DNA of 64,000 bases from an uncultured Pirellulaceae bacterium (GTDB lineage: Bacteria > Planctomycetota > Planctomycetia > Pirellulales > Pirellulaceae): positions 1 to 64,000 of the forward strand of contig CALDHM010000007.1 of the NCBI GenBank assembly GCA_937941455.1. The letters are read 5' to 3'. The notes beneath the pieces were generated by a model. The model saw only the letters and a program-made list of their open reading frames with translations, had not been told where the DNA came from and searched no databases. Made by a program: the position numbers and the translations under genes. This document shows positions 26,403 to 35,896 of the stretch, in pieces; positions within the stretch are counted from its first letter, which is position 1; each line of letters starts with the position of its first letter.

Positions 26403-26903
26403 ATGTCCGTAACATCGGCTACGCCGGAAGCTTCCGGTTTTTGGACTGCCATGAAATCGACGATCCGAGGCGTCGATGCGCCCTGGCAATTGGCTTGGGG
26501 ATTGTGCCTTGGACTCGCCATCGGTTTGATCCCGAAGTTTTCTGCGTTGCCCTTTTTGTTGGCGATCGTACTGGTGCTCAGTCGCGCCAACTTATTGACA
26601 GGATTGATCGGCTTGGCCATCGGGATTCTCGGTTTGGGTGGGCTGCAGGGTTCATTCGATCACTGGGGTTGGGCTTGCCTGAATTATCAAGGCGCACAGC
26701 CACTGCTGGCTTGGCTGCAACAACTGCCGCTAGTCCCCTGGTTGCGCATCAACAACACCATCGTTGCCGGATCGCTCGTGACGCTGGCCATTGGCTGGCT
26801 GCCACTGTTGATTTTGACTCATGGCTTTTTCGCTTGGTATCATCCCCACATTTTGGCCCGCTGGCGAGATTTCATGGCTCCAGAATCTGACCCTGCACAA
26901 TGA
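26403..26903 (+). CDS. TIGR03546 family membrane protein
   Basis: 166 residues. 'PWQLAWGLCLGLAIGLIPKF' followed by further hydrophobic segments ('LSRANLLTGLIGLAIGILGL', 'VAGSLVTLAIGWLPLLILTH') and the 'WYHPHILARWRDF' tail match the TIGR03546 type, related to DUF2062. Its stop overlaps the next start (ATGA), and TIGR03546 and TIGR03545 proteins are usually encoded side by side. The role of the pair is not established; an envelope function is inferred from the predicted topology. Confidence 0.85.
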   Translation: MSVTSATPEASGFWTAMKSTIRGVDAPWQLAWGLCLGLAIGLIPKFSALPFLLAIVLVLSRANLLTGLIGLAIGILGLGGLQGSFDHWGWACLNYQGAQPLLAWLQQLPLVPWLRINNTIVAGSLVTLAIGWLPLLILTHGFFAWYHPHILARWRDFMAPESDPAQ

Positions 26904-28702
26904 ATTTACCCCAGCGATCCAGATGGTTCATACCCTCGTTACAAATCGATGATCCAATGATGCAGGTGAACCACTTGTCCGCTCGAATCGTGATTTTGAC
27001 ATTGTTGATGCTGATCGTTTGGATGATCTCCAAACCCACTATCCACCGCATGGTCAAAAGCCATCTAGAGGAGACTACAGGCAGTATTGTTGACCTCGGG
27101 GAGGTCGCTACCGATCTGCGCCGGGGCACGATGGAGGTTCACGATTTCGCCATCGGCAATCCGCGGCAAGCCAATCGCAACCTCATTCAAGCCCGCGAGG
27201 CGGTCATGCATTTCGACTTGGCGGCCCTTGCCCATCGACGTTTGGTGATCACGCGCGGCAGGGCCAGCGGCGTCCGCCTTGACACGCCGCGAACGCGACA
27301 AGGCGCCGACTCGCCTAGTCCGCCCCAAAACAACCTCGATCAATTCGGACTGGCCAAGTTCGTGTGGGAGCGATCCATTCCGGAGGCCCATCACCTGTTC
27401 CTCGACCATATGCTGTCTTGGTCGGCTCCGAGTCAGGCGGATACGCCGATGAGCAATTTCAATCCCGAAGTGTTGAAAACGTCCTGGACTCGACAACTCA
27501 ACGAACTAATCGCTGAGGCGGATCAAGTCCACGCATTGCTCCAACAAAAAATCCAAGCCGTGCAAGCCTCGACGCAAGGTTCCAACCCGCTGCGAAAGCC
27601 CAAGGAGAACGGCAGCGAACAACAAACGCAACTTGTCAACTTGCGCGACCGCTTGCTGGCGATCTCGCGTCAACTGGACAACATGGACGTCGCGGGTCAA
27701 AAAGAGATCGAACAGACGCTGCCGAAACTGAATCCGGCAGCGGCGCCTACGCCGCTTCTATTTGTGGCCGACACGCACGAGGCTGCCTTGACGCAAATTT
27801 TGCTGCACGATTTGGCCTTGCTAGAAACCCACAAGGTTCTGGAATGGCTCGATTGGTTTTATTCGGTGTACCCTGACGCCGACCGTAACTTCACGCCACG
27901 CACGGCGCCGGGCCGCGATGTCCAATTCAGCGGATTGCCCGAGGCGCCCGCGTTTTTGATCCAGACTCTGGATATCGAGGGTTCCGGTACGATCCACGGT
28001 GAGCATTACGAGTTGGCCGGAAAGCTAGAAAACTATTCCCCTCACCCAGGTTCGACGAATCGGCCAACGCTGATTGGCTTCCGAGCCCAAGGACAACATC
28101 ATTTCGCAGTCAACGCCACGCTCGACCGCAGCGGCCCCTCCGCCGCGGACCACTTTTCGATCGTCTGCCCCGACTTCAACATCGCCGCCCGGACTCTCGG
28201 CAGCGAATCGACCTTGCAGGCCAACCTTTCGAGCACCACCTGCCAGGCCCAAGCCGATCTGCAAGTAATCGACAACCAACTGACCGGCAGCATTCGCATT
28301 GCGGTCGCCGGATCAGGAATTTTCATCGAACAGGTCGCGGCGCATGCGGGGGGGGAGGACATCCGCAATCTGCTCAATCAAGAAGTCGCCGCGATTCAAA
28401 ATTTCGAATTCACGGTCAAACTTCAGGGGACTCGCGAACAACTACAAGCTTCGCTGGAATCCGATCTTGGACAAAAATTGTATGCCGCGTTGGCTGCGGC
28501 CCACACGCGCAACCAACAACTCCGTTCGTCGCGAGGATCGACGCAACTCCAAGCCAGTACGTTCGGCGAGGAACTTCGCCAGTTTTTGTCGCAAGAGGTT
28601 GCCCGAGCGCGGAGTTCGATCGATCAGAAATGCAACGTCGCCAATCAGGTCGAATCTATTCTGGCCGCGCCAACAGAACAGAAAAACGCTCGTCTGCGTT
28701 AA
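26900..28702 (+). CDS. TIGR03545 family protein with N-terminal membrane anchor
   Basis: 600 residues: one transmembrane helix near residues 30-47 (RIVILTLLMLIVWMISKPTI), then a large extracytoplasmic part. The stretch 'TDLRRGTMEVHDFAIGNPRQ' followed by 'LIQAREAVMHFDLAALAHRR' resembles the N-terminal repeat of AsmA/TamB-like lipid-transfer proteins, the fold expected for TIGR03545. A charged coiled region lies at ~190-280. It is translationally coupled to its TIGR03546 partner. A role in lipid or outer-membrane traffic is inference from the AsmA-like pattern. Confidence 0.85.
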   Translation: MNLPQRSRWFIPSLQIDDPMMQVNHLSARIVILTLLMLIVWMISKPTIHRMVKSHLEETTGSIVDLGEVATDLRRGTMEVHDFAIGNPRQANRNLIQAREAVMHFDLAALAHRRLVITRGRASGVRLDTPRTRQGADSPSPPQNNLDQFGLAKFVWERSIPEAHHLFLDHMLSWSAPSQADTPMSNFNPEVLKTSWTRQLNELIAEADQVHALLQQKIQAVQASTQGSNPLRKPKENGSEQQTQLVNLRDRLLAISRQLDNMDVAGQKEIEQTLPKLNPAAAPTPLLFVADTHEAALTQILLHDLALLETHKVLEWLDWFYSVYPDADRNFTPRTAPGRDVQFSGLPEAPAFLIQTLDIEGSGTIHGEHYELAGKLENYSPHPGSTNRPTLIGFRAQGQHHFAVNATLDRSGPSAADHFSIVCPDFNIAARTLGSESTLQANLSSTTCQAQADLQVIDNQLTGSIRIAVAGSGIFIEQVAAHAGGEDIRNLLNQEVAAIQNFEFTVKLQGTREQLQASLESDLGQKLYAALAAAHTRNQQLRSSRGSTQLQASTFGEELRQFLSQEVARARSSIDQKCNVANQVESILAAPTEQKNARLR

Positions 28703-28847
28703 TCACCCACTAGGCTATGTGCCGAGACCCCTGTACCGCAAGTTACAGGCCCGCGGTTCCCGCAAAAACAGGGCGTTTCCCCCTCCCGGCAAATCGTTTT
28801 GCGACAATGCCCAAACACGTCCACACTACTCTGTGGGTGCCGCGCGG

Positions 28848-29177
28848 CTATGAACGAGCGAAATCGGTGTACAAGGGATAGTCGTCCCAATTATCTTTCG
28901 CGGCAAGATCCTCGACTTCGGTCCGATAGCCTTCAGCGACTTCGATGCCGTCCACGATCGAAAGAACCCCAGCCACGCGGCGGCAGCTGTTCAACGCTAC
29001 CTGCTTTTCATAAAAAGAGTTGGCTTTCGCCGTAATCGACACCGCACCGTTTTTCGCTTGGATCTGAACATCGCGCAATTTCGGGAATTGGCGAGTACTC
29101 AAAAAATTTTGGACCCGAAATCGCAAATCCTCGTCGTCGTATTCGACCCTCACTCGTTCCAACAGAGCGTCAGCCAT
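28848..29177 (-). CDS. BON domain protein
   Basis: 109 residues from ATG 29177 (MADALLERVRVEYDDEDLRF), five codons inside the longest frame. 'LRDVQIQAKNGAVSITAKAN' followed by 'ALNSCRRVAGVLSIVDGIEV' is a BON (OsmY/nodulation) domain: short beta strands and a helix with a conserved glycine that bind phospholipid surfaces. There is no signal peptide, so it acts in the cytoplasm or at the inner membrane. Monocistronic, convergent with the TIGR03545 gene. Confidence 0.8.
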   Translation of the reverse strand: MADALLERVRVEYDDEDLRFRVQNFLSTRQFPKLRDVQIQAKNGAVSITAKANSFYEKQVALNSCRRVAGVLSIVDGIEVAEGYRTEVEDLAAKDNWDDYPLYTDFARS

Positions 29178-30316
29178 GGTAAGTCCTTTCACATCTCACG
29201 AACCGATTACCGGTCAGTTTCAACCGCTCATCAACCCATACGCCCATACGCGAGAACAAAGCAAATGGTTGCGGCCAATCGCCAAGATGACATTCGGCCT
29301 GATAAGTAAATTCCCTTTTGTTTGCCCGCCCGCAGTCCGTTTCCGTTACCTCCCCATTTACTAAACGACTCTCGCGTCGCCAGTCCGCATCGCCCTAAGC
29401 CAAAGAGTTTCCCCGAGATTTGCGGCGGGATTGCCGCCAGATCGCTGAGCACTTTGCTCTGGCTCGAGCGATTCGAGCTTTCTTTGAAAAATCGTTTGCC
29501 ACCACCTTGCGGGGAACAAGGGAAATAACGAAAACTATCGAAATCGGCTACGAATCGGCACCCTTTCGCTAGCATCTGGCAGCACCCTTGGGTTCTCCAT
29601 TTCACGCAAACCCCCTAATTTTTCAACTCAACTAACTGGACACTTAGTATTTTTTACAAGGCGTATAGGCGAAGGCGGGAGTCGCTTTTACCAGCGATAA
29701 AAGCCTAGAGCTTTTCTCAAAACCGTCCGCGGCTGTAGCCCGAAGCGTAAGCGAGGGCACGTTTTGGGACGAGGGCACGTTTTCGGAAAGGTTTTTCACC
29801 CGGCGGGGCGCAATCTCCGATGGCGATTGGCAAACCGTACGTCGGCCAACTCCCACTTAGCCGCCGCCATTTCTCGCCGTGCGAAACTTGAGCAGACAAC
29901 GCACCTTGCGATGTCGCACGCTGCCCGCGCCGTTGGCTCCTGCAAGCAACGAGCCAATCGAAATTTTTCTATCGATGCTTGGTGCAGACTGGGGCTCCAA
30001 GTTTGCGGATCGCAAAACGAAGGCTCTGCGCGAAAAACGGACCATCACGCAGGGAGAGAGTTGCCTGAAGTTGCGGCACTGTCGGAGGCTGGGGTTCACA
30101 ACGTCCTAATGGCGACGGCCAATCTTCCCGGTCCGCAACCTGCGCAACCTGGTTGTGCAAGCCGCCGCGTTAAATCGCGAAGAACTCGCGCCAACGCAAG
30201 TACGCTAACGGCGCGAAAGTGCTTGCGTCGACGCGAAGGATAGGTTTACAGTTTCCTCAAGTCTGGGCATACTGTTTTGCGAATCAACTACATCCAGGCC
30301 TGACGAGGACACCAAG
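29178..30316. other. 1.1-kb repeat-bearing gap, no gene supported
   Basis: Frames up to 159 codons are present on both strands, but they overlap each other and have Arg/Cys/Ser-rich, non-protein-like composition. A dispersed repeat copy lies at 29736-29757, and 'ACGAGGGCACGTTTT' occurs twice in tandem just after it. CGAGGA near 30304 is the ribosome site for the gene at 30317. Confidence 0.5.
29736..29757 (+). repeat. Dispersed intergenic repeat, copy 1
   Basis: TAGCCCGAAGCGTAAGCGAG plus GG. It matches five other intergenic copies in the window with the pattern CCCGA-GCGT-AGCGAGG. Only found outside supported genes. Confidence 0.75.
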
Positions 30317-31198
30317 GTGAATTGCCTTTCGGTTAATCAAGTCTCTTCGCTCAAGTGGAATTTCTTTCAAGACGTAATTCGATACGCCCGCAAGGGTTTC
30401 GACGGGATTGGGTTGTGGCGCGCAAAACTCGACGATGTCGGTGTTCATGAGGCCGCCGACTTCTTGTACGAAATGAAAATGTCGGTCACCAGTTTGGGAT
30501 GGGTCGGTGGTTTTACTGGGAGCGACGGTATGTCGTTCAAGGAGGCCATCGATGATGCCGTCGAGGGAATCGCTCAAGCTGCCGCACTGCGGGCACACTG
30601 CTTGATTTTGCACCCCGGCTCCCAGGGATTACACACGCCGCGGCACGCCCGCCGCCTGTTGAGTCATGCACTTGAAATCTTGGTACCCTGCGCCGAGGTG
30701 TATGACGTGTCATTGGTCCTCGAACCGATGCTCATTCCAGAAGGCCGGGACTGGACGATCCTCAATGGCATTCGCGAGACTTTGGAAATCGTGGAAGAGT
30801 TCGCGCCGGATCAACTCGGTCTGGTGGTTGATTTGTACCACCTGGGCCTCGATTCGCAACTGGCGCAATACCGCAAGCGATTGTGTGAACGGCTCAAACT
30901 AATTCAAATCGCCGATCGCCGCCGCGGCGGATCGGTCCCCCACGCTCGTTGCCTGCCCGATCGCGGCGAGGTGCCCCTGCGGTCCTGGATTCGTTTGCTG
31001 GCGATTTCGGGTTACCAAGGTCCGCTCGAGGCGGAATTGATGGGGGGAGACATCGAGGGGTTGGGTTACCACTGCATGCTCGATTCAGCTTGGGATTTTC
31101 TCCTGGACTGCCGCGAAATTTTGCGGGCCGTGCGCTGTTCCCAAGACGAGGGGGCGTCGGTGCGACCTGAAATCAGTCAACGGCGGCCGCTGTTTTGA
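30317..31198 (+). CDS. Sugar phosphate isomerase/epimerase-like TIM barrel protein
   Basis: 293 residues from GTG 30317. 'MSVTSLGWVGGFTGSDGMSF', 'AAALRAHCLILHPGSQGLHT', 'VYDVSLVLEPMLIP' and 'LGLVVDLYHLGLDSQL' trace the AP-endonuclease-2/xylose-isomerase-like barrel, with metal ligands expected at the Glu of 'LEPM', the Asp and His of 'VDLYHL' and the Glu of 'EAELMG'. These proteins act on sugars or polyols in the cytoplasm. The substrate cannot be told from sequence, and there are no pathway neighbours. Confidence 0.85.
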   Translation: MNCLSVNQVSSLKWNFFQDVIRYARKGFDGIGLWRAKLDDVGVHEAADFLYEMKMSVTSLGWVGGFTGSDGMSFKEAIDDAVEGIAQAAALRAHCLILHPGSQGLHTPRHARRLLSHALEILVPCAEVYDVSLVLEPMLIPEGRDWTILNGIRETLEIVEEFAPDQLGLVVDLYHLGLDSQLAQYRKRLCERLKLIQIADRRRGGSVPHARCLPDRGEVPLRSWIRLLAISGYQGPLEAELMGGDIEGLGYHCMLDSAWDFLLDCREILRAVRCSQDEGASVRPEISQRRPLF

Positions 31199-31481
31199 GC
31201 GAACAATTTTGTGTCGCGCAGGTCAGGGCTTGTGCCAAATTCCGACAGCCGCGGAACTACTCGAAAACCGTTTAACCCCGGCAGCCGCAGGGCGCTAACC
31301 CAAAGTTCTCGCGAATTTCGGACGCCGACACATTCCGGCTAATCGCTGATAGGACAAAACCGAGTACTCGTGCTCGAACACCGTCCGCTTGTCGTCCCGG
31401 GTGATCGTGCGAGATACTTACAAGGCTCGCTCAACAAAACGAAGGGAGCGGCGTTTTCCGCCCTGAATCGAGAAACCTCCC

Positions 31482-31904
31482 GTGCTTAGAATATCTGCGA
31501 CGATTTCCATCCCCACCGATGAACTTAAATTCACTTACTCGCGTTCGCCCGGGCCGGGGGGACAAAATGTCAACAAGGTCAACACCAAAGCGACACTGAC
31601 TTGGGATTTGAGCGTCACCACGGCGTTACCCGACGACGTGCTTCAGCGATTCAAATCGCAAAATCGAACTCGCATCACTCGCGACGACCGCTTTGTTACC
31701 ACCAGCAGCCGCTATCGCGATCAACCCCGCAACGCCAACGATTGCCTTGGCAAACTGCGACAATTGCTGCTCAAGGCGATCGAGAAACCGAAGCCGAGAA
31801 AGCCGACGAAGCCGACGGCGGGCGCTCGCCGACGCCGGTTGGATAAGAAGCGCAAAACTAGTGACAAAAAAATGTCGCGGCGGGGTATTTCATCGTCCGA
31901 TTGA
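31482..31904 (+). CDS. arfB: ArfB-like peptidyl-tRNA hydrolase (ribosome rescue)
   Basis: 140 residues, GTG start at 31482. The catalytic 'RSPGPGGQNVNKVNTKATL' (GGQ loop) lies near the N-terminus. After it, the domain-3 fold of class I release factors is followed by a basic tail (KPRKPTKPTAGARRRRLDKK) that enters the mRNA channel. There is no codon-recognition domain, which separates ArfB/YaeJ from RF1 and RF2. It releases peptides from ribosomes stalled on mRNAs without stop codons. Size matches the family. Confidence 0.93.
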   Translation: MLRISATISIPTDELKFTYSRSPGPGGQNVNKVNTKATLTWDLSVTTALPDDVLQRFKSQNRTRITRDDRFVTTSSRYRDQPRNANDCLGKLRQLLLKAIEKPKPRKPTKPTAGARRRRLDKKRKTSDKKMSRRGISSSD

Positions 31905-32228
31905 GCTGCGCCCGTTTTTACTTTTTCGCTCCCTGCGGTACGATGGGATCTAGAGCGATTTTCGCTTGCGGCCGCTAGGATCACCGCGACAAGGCCTGCG
32001 GCCAAACCTGCGTAACCTGGATTTGACTCGCGGCTCGATCTGAAAACTGCCGACTGGAAACCGTCAGCGTCCGATTTGTTCACCTGGACTGCGGGCTACC
32101 GCGGTGCGAATGGCAGTTTTGAGACCATGCCTACGACGAAAGCCCGTCGCAGGGTGGACTGCCCCTTGCCGAGGGGGTGAAATTGCGCTAAACGTCGACT
32201 ACGCCGCAATCCCATCAAATTTTTGCTC
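31905..32228. other. Gap without a supported gene
   Basis: 324 bases between ArfB and the UVR-motif gene. Only frames overlapping the neighbours or of poor composition occur. No terminator with a T-run or promoter was recognised. Confidence 0.4.
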
Positions 32229-32975
32229 ATGGATAACCGACAAGATATCGATCACATCCTGAAGAATTGGCCCTTTGATCCGACCAGCATCAACGTGCGC
32301 AGCGTCCGCATTGGAGAACGGTCTGTCATTCAACTCCGCTTGGACATGGGCCTGTTGCAAATGGAAATTTTGGGTCGCCCCGACGGAAAACGACCGCATG
32401 GGGAGACCACCTATTTCGACTACCTGCGCAAACAGCGCGATCAAAAGCCGGGACGTTTCCAATTGACCGAAGAGCAATGTGCCGAGGTCGACCGCGAGTT
32501 CGTCCAGTTCTATCACCGCCGTGTTTGTTGGCTGCATATGCGGGAGTTCGACCGCGCGGTGCGGGATGCAGAACATACCTTGGGACTCATGGATTTTTGC
32601 AAAGCCTATTCCCCGGACGAAGAATGGACGATCTCCCATGAACAGTATCGCCCCTTCGTGCTCTACCACCGGACGCAGGCGCGAGCGCTGGCTATCCTGG
32701 AATCGGATGTCGAAAACTCTGGTGAACTGGCGATCGAAGAAGTCGCCAAGGGCTTGGAAGAGATTCGGCAACTATTTATCGAATACGAAGCCGAAGACAA
32801 ATTCGATGAAGACGAATTGGTCATCCAATTGCGAGAATTCCAGCAAAGCCTGCGGTCCCGCTATAAGATCGACAAAACTCTGTCCGAGCAACTTTCTGAA
32901 GCAATCGCCGAGGAGAATTTTGAATTGGCGGCCAAGTTGCGCGATCAAATCAGCTCGCGGCTTCACCGGCGATGA
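32229..32975 (+). CDS. UvrB/UvrC (UVR) motif protein
   Basis: 248 residues from ATG 32229 (MDNRQDIDHILKNWPFDPTS); a TTG two codons upstream is in frame. The C-terminal 'LSEQLSEAIAEENFELAAKL' is a clear UVR motif, the helical hairpin through which UvrB and UvrC interact. The N-terminal ~200 residues are predicted soluble and start with 'SINVRSVRIGERSVIQLRLD', 'DMGLLQMEILGRPDGKRPHG', which I do not recognise as a named domain. It lacks any nuclease or helicase motif. A docking role in DNA repair, or in a McsA-like stress complex, is possible. Confidence 0.8.
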   Translation: MDNRQDIDHILKNWPFDPTSINVRSVRIGERSVIQLRLDMGLLQMEILGRPDGKRPHGETTYFDYLRKQRDQKPGRFQLTEEQCAEVDREFVQFYHRRVCWLHMREFDRAVRDAEHTLGLMDFCKAYSPDEEWTISHEQYRPFVLYHRTQARALAILESDVENSGELAIEEVAKGLEEIRQLFIEYEAEDKFDEDELVIQLREFQQSLRSRYKIDKTLSEQLSEAIAEENFELAAKLRDQISSRLHRR

Positions 32976-33184
32976 TGGATGGCGCAACGCGGCTTACCTC
33001 GCGCCGTGTTCGCCGAATGGTCGTACATCTTGTGCCCCTCAGCGGTCGCTCGGGCCACGAACGCTTCGTCTAACGACCAGGATCACTGAGCGGGCAACAT
33101 CGATGATCCACTACCAACACCCGCACCATCGCCCGGTTAGGTGCATCCGCTTGTTCGCCAGGATCTTGCGGTGTCGCTTTCCGC

Positions 33185-33591
33185 CTACTCGTACTCAGCT
33201 TCGCGGTACACCTTCTCGATTCGATTTTCCGCGACGGTTTCCGTTCCTTGAATCAACCGAGTAGGTATCGACACGATTCGTTGCAGGTCTGCTTTTCCAC
33301 GACGATTCGATTCATCGTCAATCGCATCGCAAACACGCAAGACGTCGTGAATCGAAGCACATGCCGAGGCCGACCCAGGAGCGATTCCCATGAATCGATT
33401 CTTGTCCGTGAGCCGTTGCTTGCCATTTCCTTCGGCAATGTTCAGCGCGAATCGATTGAGCGGCACGCAGCCATTGATCCCGAGCCTGTCTATTGACGCC
33501 AGAAAGAGATTTGGCAATGCGAGAACGCAACGCATTCGATCGCGGGACGATATACGTCCAGTCGCTCATGGTCGAAGATTGGTTCTGCCAT
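33185..33591 (-). pseudogene. Four-helix-bundle protein (23S rRNA IVP family), frameshifted
   Basis: Three minus-strand frames, read in order, reconstitute the family: 'FDHERLDVYRPAIECVAFS' (start ATG 33591), then 'IAKSLSGVNRQARDQWLRAA' and finally 'LNIAEGNGKQRLTDKNRFMG' to the stop at 33185. In the standard family these run as one uninterrupted ORF of about 120-140 residues. Two frame changes fall between the segments, so the gene is decayed. GTACGAG-type tracts flank it (33185-33195 and 33615-33650), a frequent companion of this family in planctomycetes. Small standalone members have no proven function. Confidence 0.75.
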
Positions 33592-33907
33592 CACGCGATC
33601 TTTGCAAGCACAAGCACGAGTACCGTTGCACTGAGTACGAGTACGATTGTCCTGTCTAAATGTCGAGTAGCTGTCGAGCGTCAGATCGGTGATCGATTGC
33701 TGGCATGCTAGCAAGTGGCACGTTTGCCGTAAAATACTCGGTTATTCCGCGAACGGATCGCCTTGGAATTGCACGCGTCGTCCGCGGCGTGGCGCGACTT
33801 GAGGTTTTTTGGGGAACTTTTGGAATTTCCATGCGTATAGTGACGGTAGGAAGTTCATTCGAGCGTCCCCGCAAATTTTTCCTTCCCACTAGCAAAGGAG
33901 TGTTGTC
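33592..33907. other. Upstream region of csrA with short direct repeats
   Basis: Contains repeated CGAGTAC units around 33610-33655, linked to the decayed neighbour, and AAGGAG (33895-33900) as the ribosome site of csrA. A TATAGT at 33836-33841 could be a -10 element, but no matching -35 lies 16-18 bases before it. No gene supported. Confidence 0.4.
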
Positions 33908-34315
33908 GTGTTAGTCCTCTCGCGAAAGACGGACCAGGAAATCATCATCGGTCAAAACGTCAAAGTCACCGTTCTGCAGATCAAAGGCAATACCGTCCGC
34001 CTAGGAATCGATGCCCCCCGCGAGGTACGTGTTGTTCGTGGCGAACTGCCACGCGATACCGCGGATTGTTCCGCAGTGCAAGAATTTACATTGAAATTGA
34101 ATTTGGATCAGACGGCAGAGAATGACGGGCCAGCCGAGGTAGTTCCGTTCAAGTTAAACCCCAGCACAAGCCGCCGTGCGGTTCCAACTCCTCAATCGGC
34201 GGACGGCGATCGCTTGGATCTGGTCGCAGAACGCCATGCGGATGCCACCGATCTCGAGCCCACAAAACATCGCGTTCGCGAAATTCTCGCATTGCTTACT
34301 CGTAACCAGAATTGA
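33908..34315 (+). CDS. csrA: Carbon storage regulator CsrA with long C-terminal tail
   Basis: 135 residues from GTG 33908, after AAGGAG. The first ~50 residues are textbook CsrA: 'MLVLSRKTDQEIIIGQNVKV' followed by 'LGIDAPREVRVVRGEL', including the Arg that contacts RNA GGA sites. The protein binds GGA motifs in mRNA leaders and blocks or aids translation. Usual CsrA length is 60-75 residues; here ~65 extra residues, low in predicted order, follow and end with 'VREILALLTRNQN'. No FliW or flagellar gene lies nearby. Convergent with dnaA, 57 bases apart. Confidence 0.92.
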   Translation: MLVLSRKTDQEIIIGQNVKVTVLQIKGNTVRLGIDAPREVRVVRGELPRDTADCSAVQEFTLKLNLDQTAENDGPAEVVPFKLNPSTSRRAVPTPQSADGDRLDLVAERHADATDLEPTKHRVREILALLTRNQN

Positions 34316-34372
34316 AGAATCGGCACCATTGCAGGGAAGTTTTTTTCGGGGTGCAGGGACGCCCCGCGAACC

Positions 34373-35896
34373 TCAACTCAAGCGCAATTTATTTTCGAGA
34401 GAGTCCCACACGTCGCGAATGGGAAATCGGCCGATGGGTAAGGTGATGGGCTCGTTATCCTCTAGCATCTTTTCGACGCGCTTGATGGCCGCGATCACCG
34501 TGCTGTGGCTTCTGCCACCGAAGTGATCTCCAATCTCCGACAATGCGGCCGTTGTTGCCTTGCGGCACAGCATCATCGCGATCATCCGCGCGTTGACGAT
34601 TTTCTGGACGCGAGTCGCCGATCGCAACTCCCTTGGACTCGTCGCTAAAAACTCTGCCGCGGCTTGTTCAACCTGCGACATGGTGAGCATGCGATGGCCC
34701 GTCGGTGTCGTCAATTCCAAAATCCCGGCCACGAAATTTTCGGTCACTGGACTGTTGCGGATCGTGGACATGGCGTGAATGCGATTGACAGCCCCAAGCA
34801 AACGACGGCTATCGCGCGTCGCTTGCGAAGCGATCAAGCGGTAAACCTCGCTCGGCCAATTCAATTGCCGCTCGCGGCAGATTCGGGCCACGATCGCCTC
34901 TCGACTGGACTCGCTGGGGGGGTGCAGCGGACAAACCAAACCGCTGCCGAATCGCGTCAGAATCTCCGAACCCAATTCCCGCAGTTCCAGTGGAGGCCGA
35001 TCGCTGGCGAGAATCAGTTGCTTGCCGTGCCGCAGCAAATGATCGATAGTGTACTGCAGTTCGTGAATCGTCGCCCGTTTGTTGGTAAAAAACTGCACAT
35101 CATCAATGGCCAAAACATTCACATCGCGATACTTGCGGCGGAAACTGGGCAATCCCCCGCCGCGGAGGGCATGCACGAACGCGCTGGTAAACTGTTCGGC
35201 GGTCACATAGATGCAATTGGTCATTTTCTTCGCTGTGCGAAGCTCACCAGTGAGCGCCTCAAGCAGATGCGTTTTCCCCGTACCCGGCCCACCGCAGATC
35301 AGCACGGGAGAAATTTGACCGGGATTTTGCAGGATCTGCATCACAGCCGCCCTGGTGAATTCATTCTCCGGCCCGAGCACCAAGTCATGCAACGTGAACC
35401 GTCGCCGCGGGGGCGAATCGCTCGGGACGGCCGCCGCGAAGCTTACTCGGCCTGGCACAGCCGCTCGCGAGAGGCTCGCTCCCGTATTGAGCGCCGATAT
35501 CATTGGCGACGGAGAATCGCCGGTTCGATCGTCGTTGGTTGGCGGGCCATGGCTGCTCGCCGCCATGCCGCCGGGTGCCTCTCCACCAAGTTCGTCCGTC
35601 CCATCCTCCCGCACCAGGAACTCGATTTCGGGCGGTTGCCCGAGCACCGCGGTCGCGATGCGCCGCAAGGTGCTGGTGTAGCCTCGCTGCAATCGTCGAG
35701 CCTCGAATTCCGTTTCGGCAAATACTCGGACTCGTTGGCCAACGACTTCGAGGCAGCGATCGGCTGAAAACCACAATGCGAAGAGACTGTCGCCGATCTC
35801 TTTCGCAATACCTGCCAGGATCAAGTCCTCTGGCCTAGCGGTAGTTTGTAGGGGTTGGGGAACTGAGACGGCCACGTCCTGATCAAACTCCTTCAT
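34373..35896 (-). CDS. dnaA: Chromosomal replication initiator DnaA
   Basis: 507 residues. The N-terminal DnaB-interaction domain ('KEIGDSLFALWFSADRCLEV') and a Pro/Ser-rich linker lead to the AAA+ core: Walker A 'CGGPGTGKTHLLEAL' at about 200-210 and Walker B 'VNVLAIDDVQFF'. The C-terminal DNA-binding domain ends with 'IGDHFGGRSHSTVIAAIKRV', the DnaA signature that reads DnaA boxes. Size is slightly above the Escherichia coli protein. It binds oriC and melts DNA in an ATP-dependent way. No dnaN, recF or gyrB follows, so the classical origin cluster is absent here. Confidence 0.94.
   Translation of the reverse strand: MKEFDQDVAVSVPQPLQTTARPEDLILAGIAKEIGDSLFALWFSADRCLEVVGQRVRVFAETEFEARRLQRGYTSTLRRIATAVLGQPPEIEFLVREDGTDELGGEAPGGMAASSHGPPTNDDRTGDSPSPMISALNTGASLSRAAVPGRVSFAAAVPSDSPPRRRFTLHDLVLGPENEFTRAAVMQILQNPGQISPVLICGGPGTGKTHLLEALTGELRTAKKMTNCIYVTAEQFTSAFVHALRGGGLPSFRRKYRDVNVLAIDDVQFFTNKRATIHELQYTIDHLLRHGKQLILASDRPPLELRELGSEILTRFGSGLVCPLHPPSESSREAIVARICRERQLNWPSEVYRLIASQATRDSRRLLGAVNRIHAMSTIRNSPVTENFVAGILELTTPTGHRMLTMSQVEQAAAEFLATSPRELRSATRVQKIVNARMIAMMLCRKATTAALSEIGDHFGGRSHSTVIAAIKRVEKMLEDNEPITLPIGRFPIRDVWDSLENKLRLS

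Noticed and set aside
29764-30243. 159-codon plus-strand frame in the 1.1-kb gap
   Set aside because: Starts inside the repeat unit, has no ribosome site, and its composition is that of random GC-rich DNA.
34320-34372. Possible terminator after csrA
   Set aside because: GGGGTG / CGCCCC can pair, but the T-run comes before the hairpin on the plus strand and there is none on the minus side.
34664-35767. Plus-strand frame of 367 codons
   Set aside because: Antisense shadow of dnaA, where the real frame shows all AAA+ and DNA-binding motifs.
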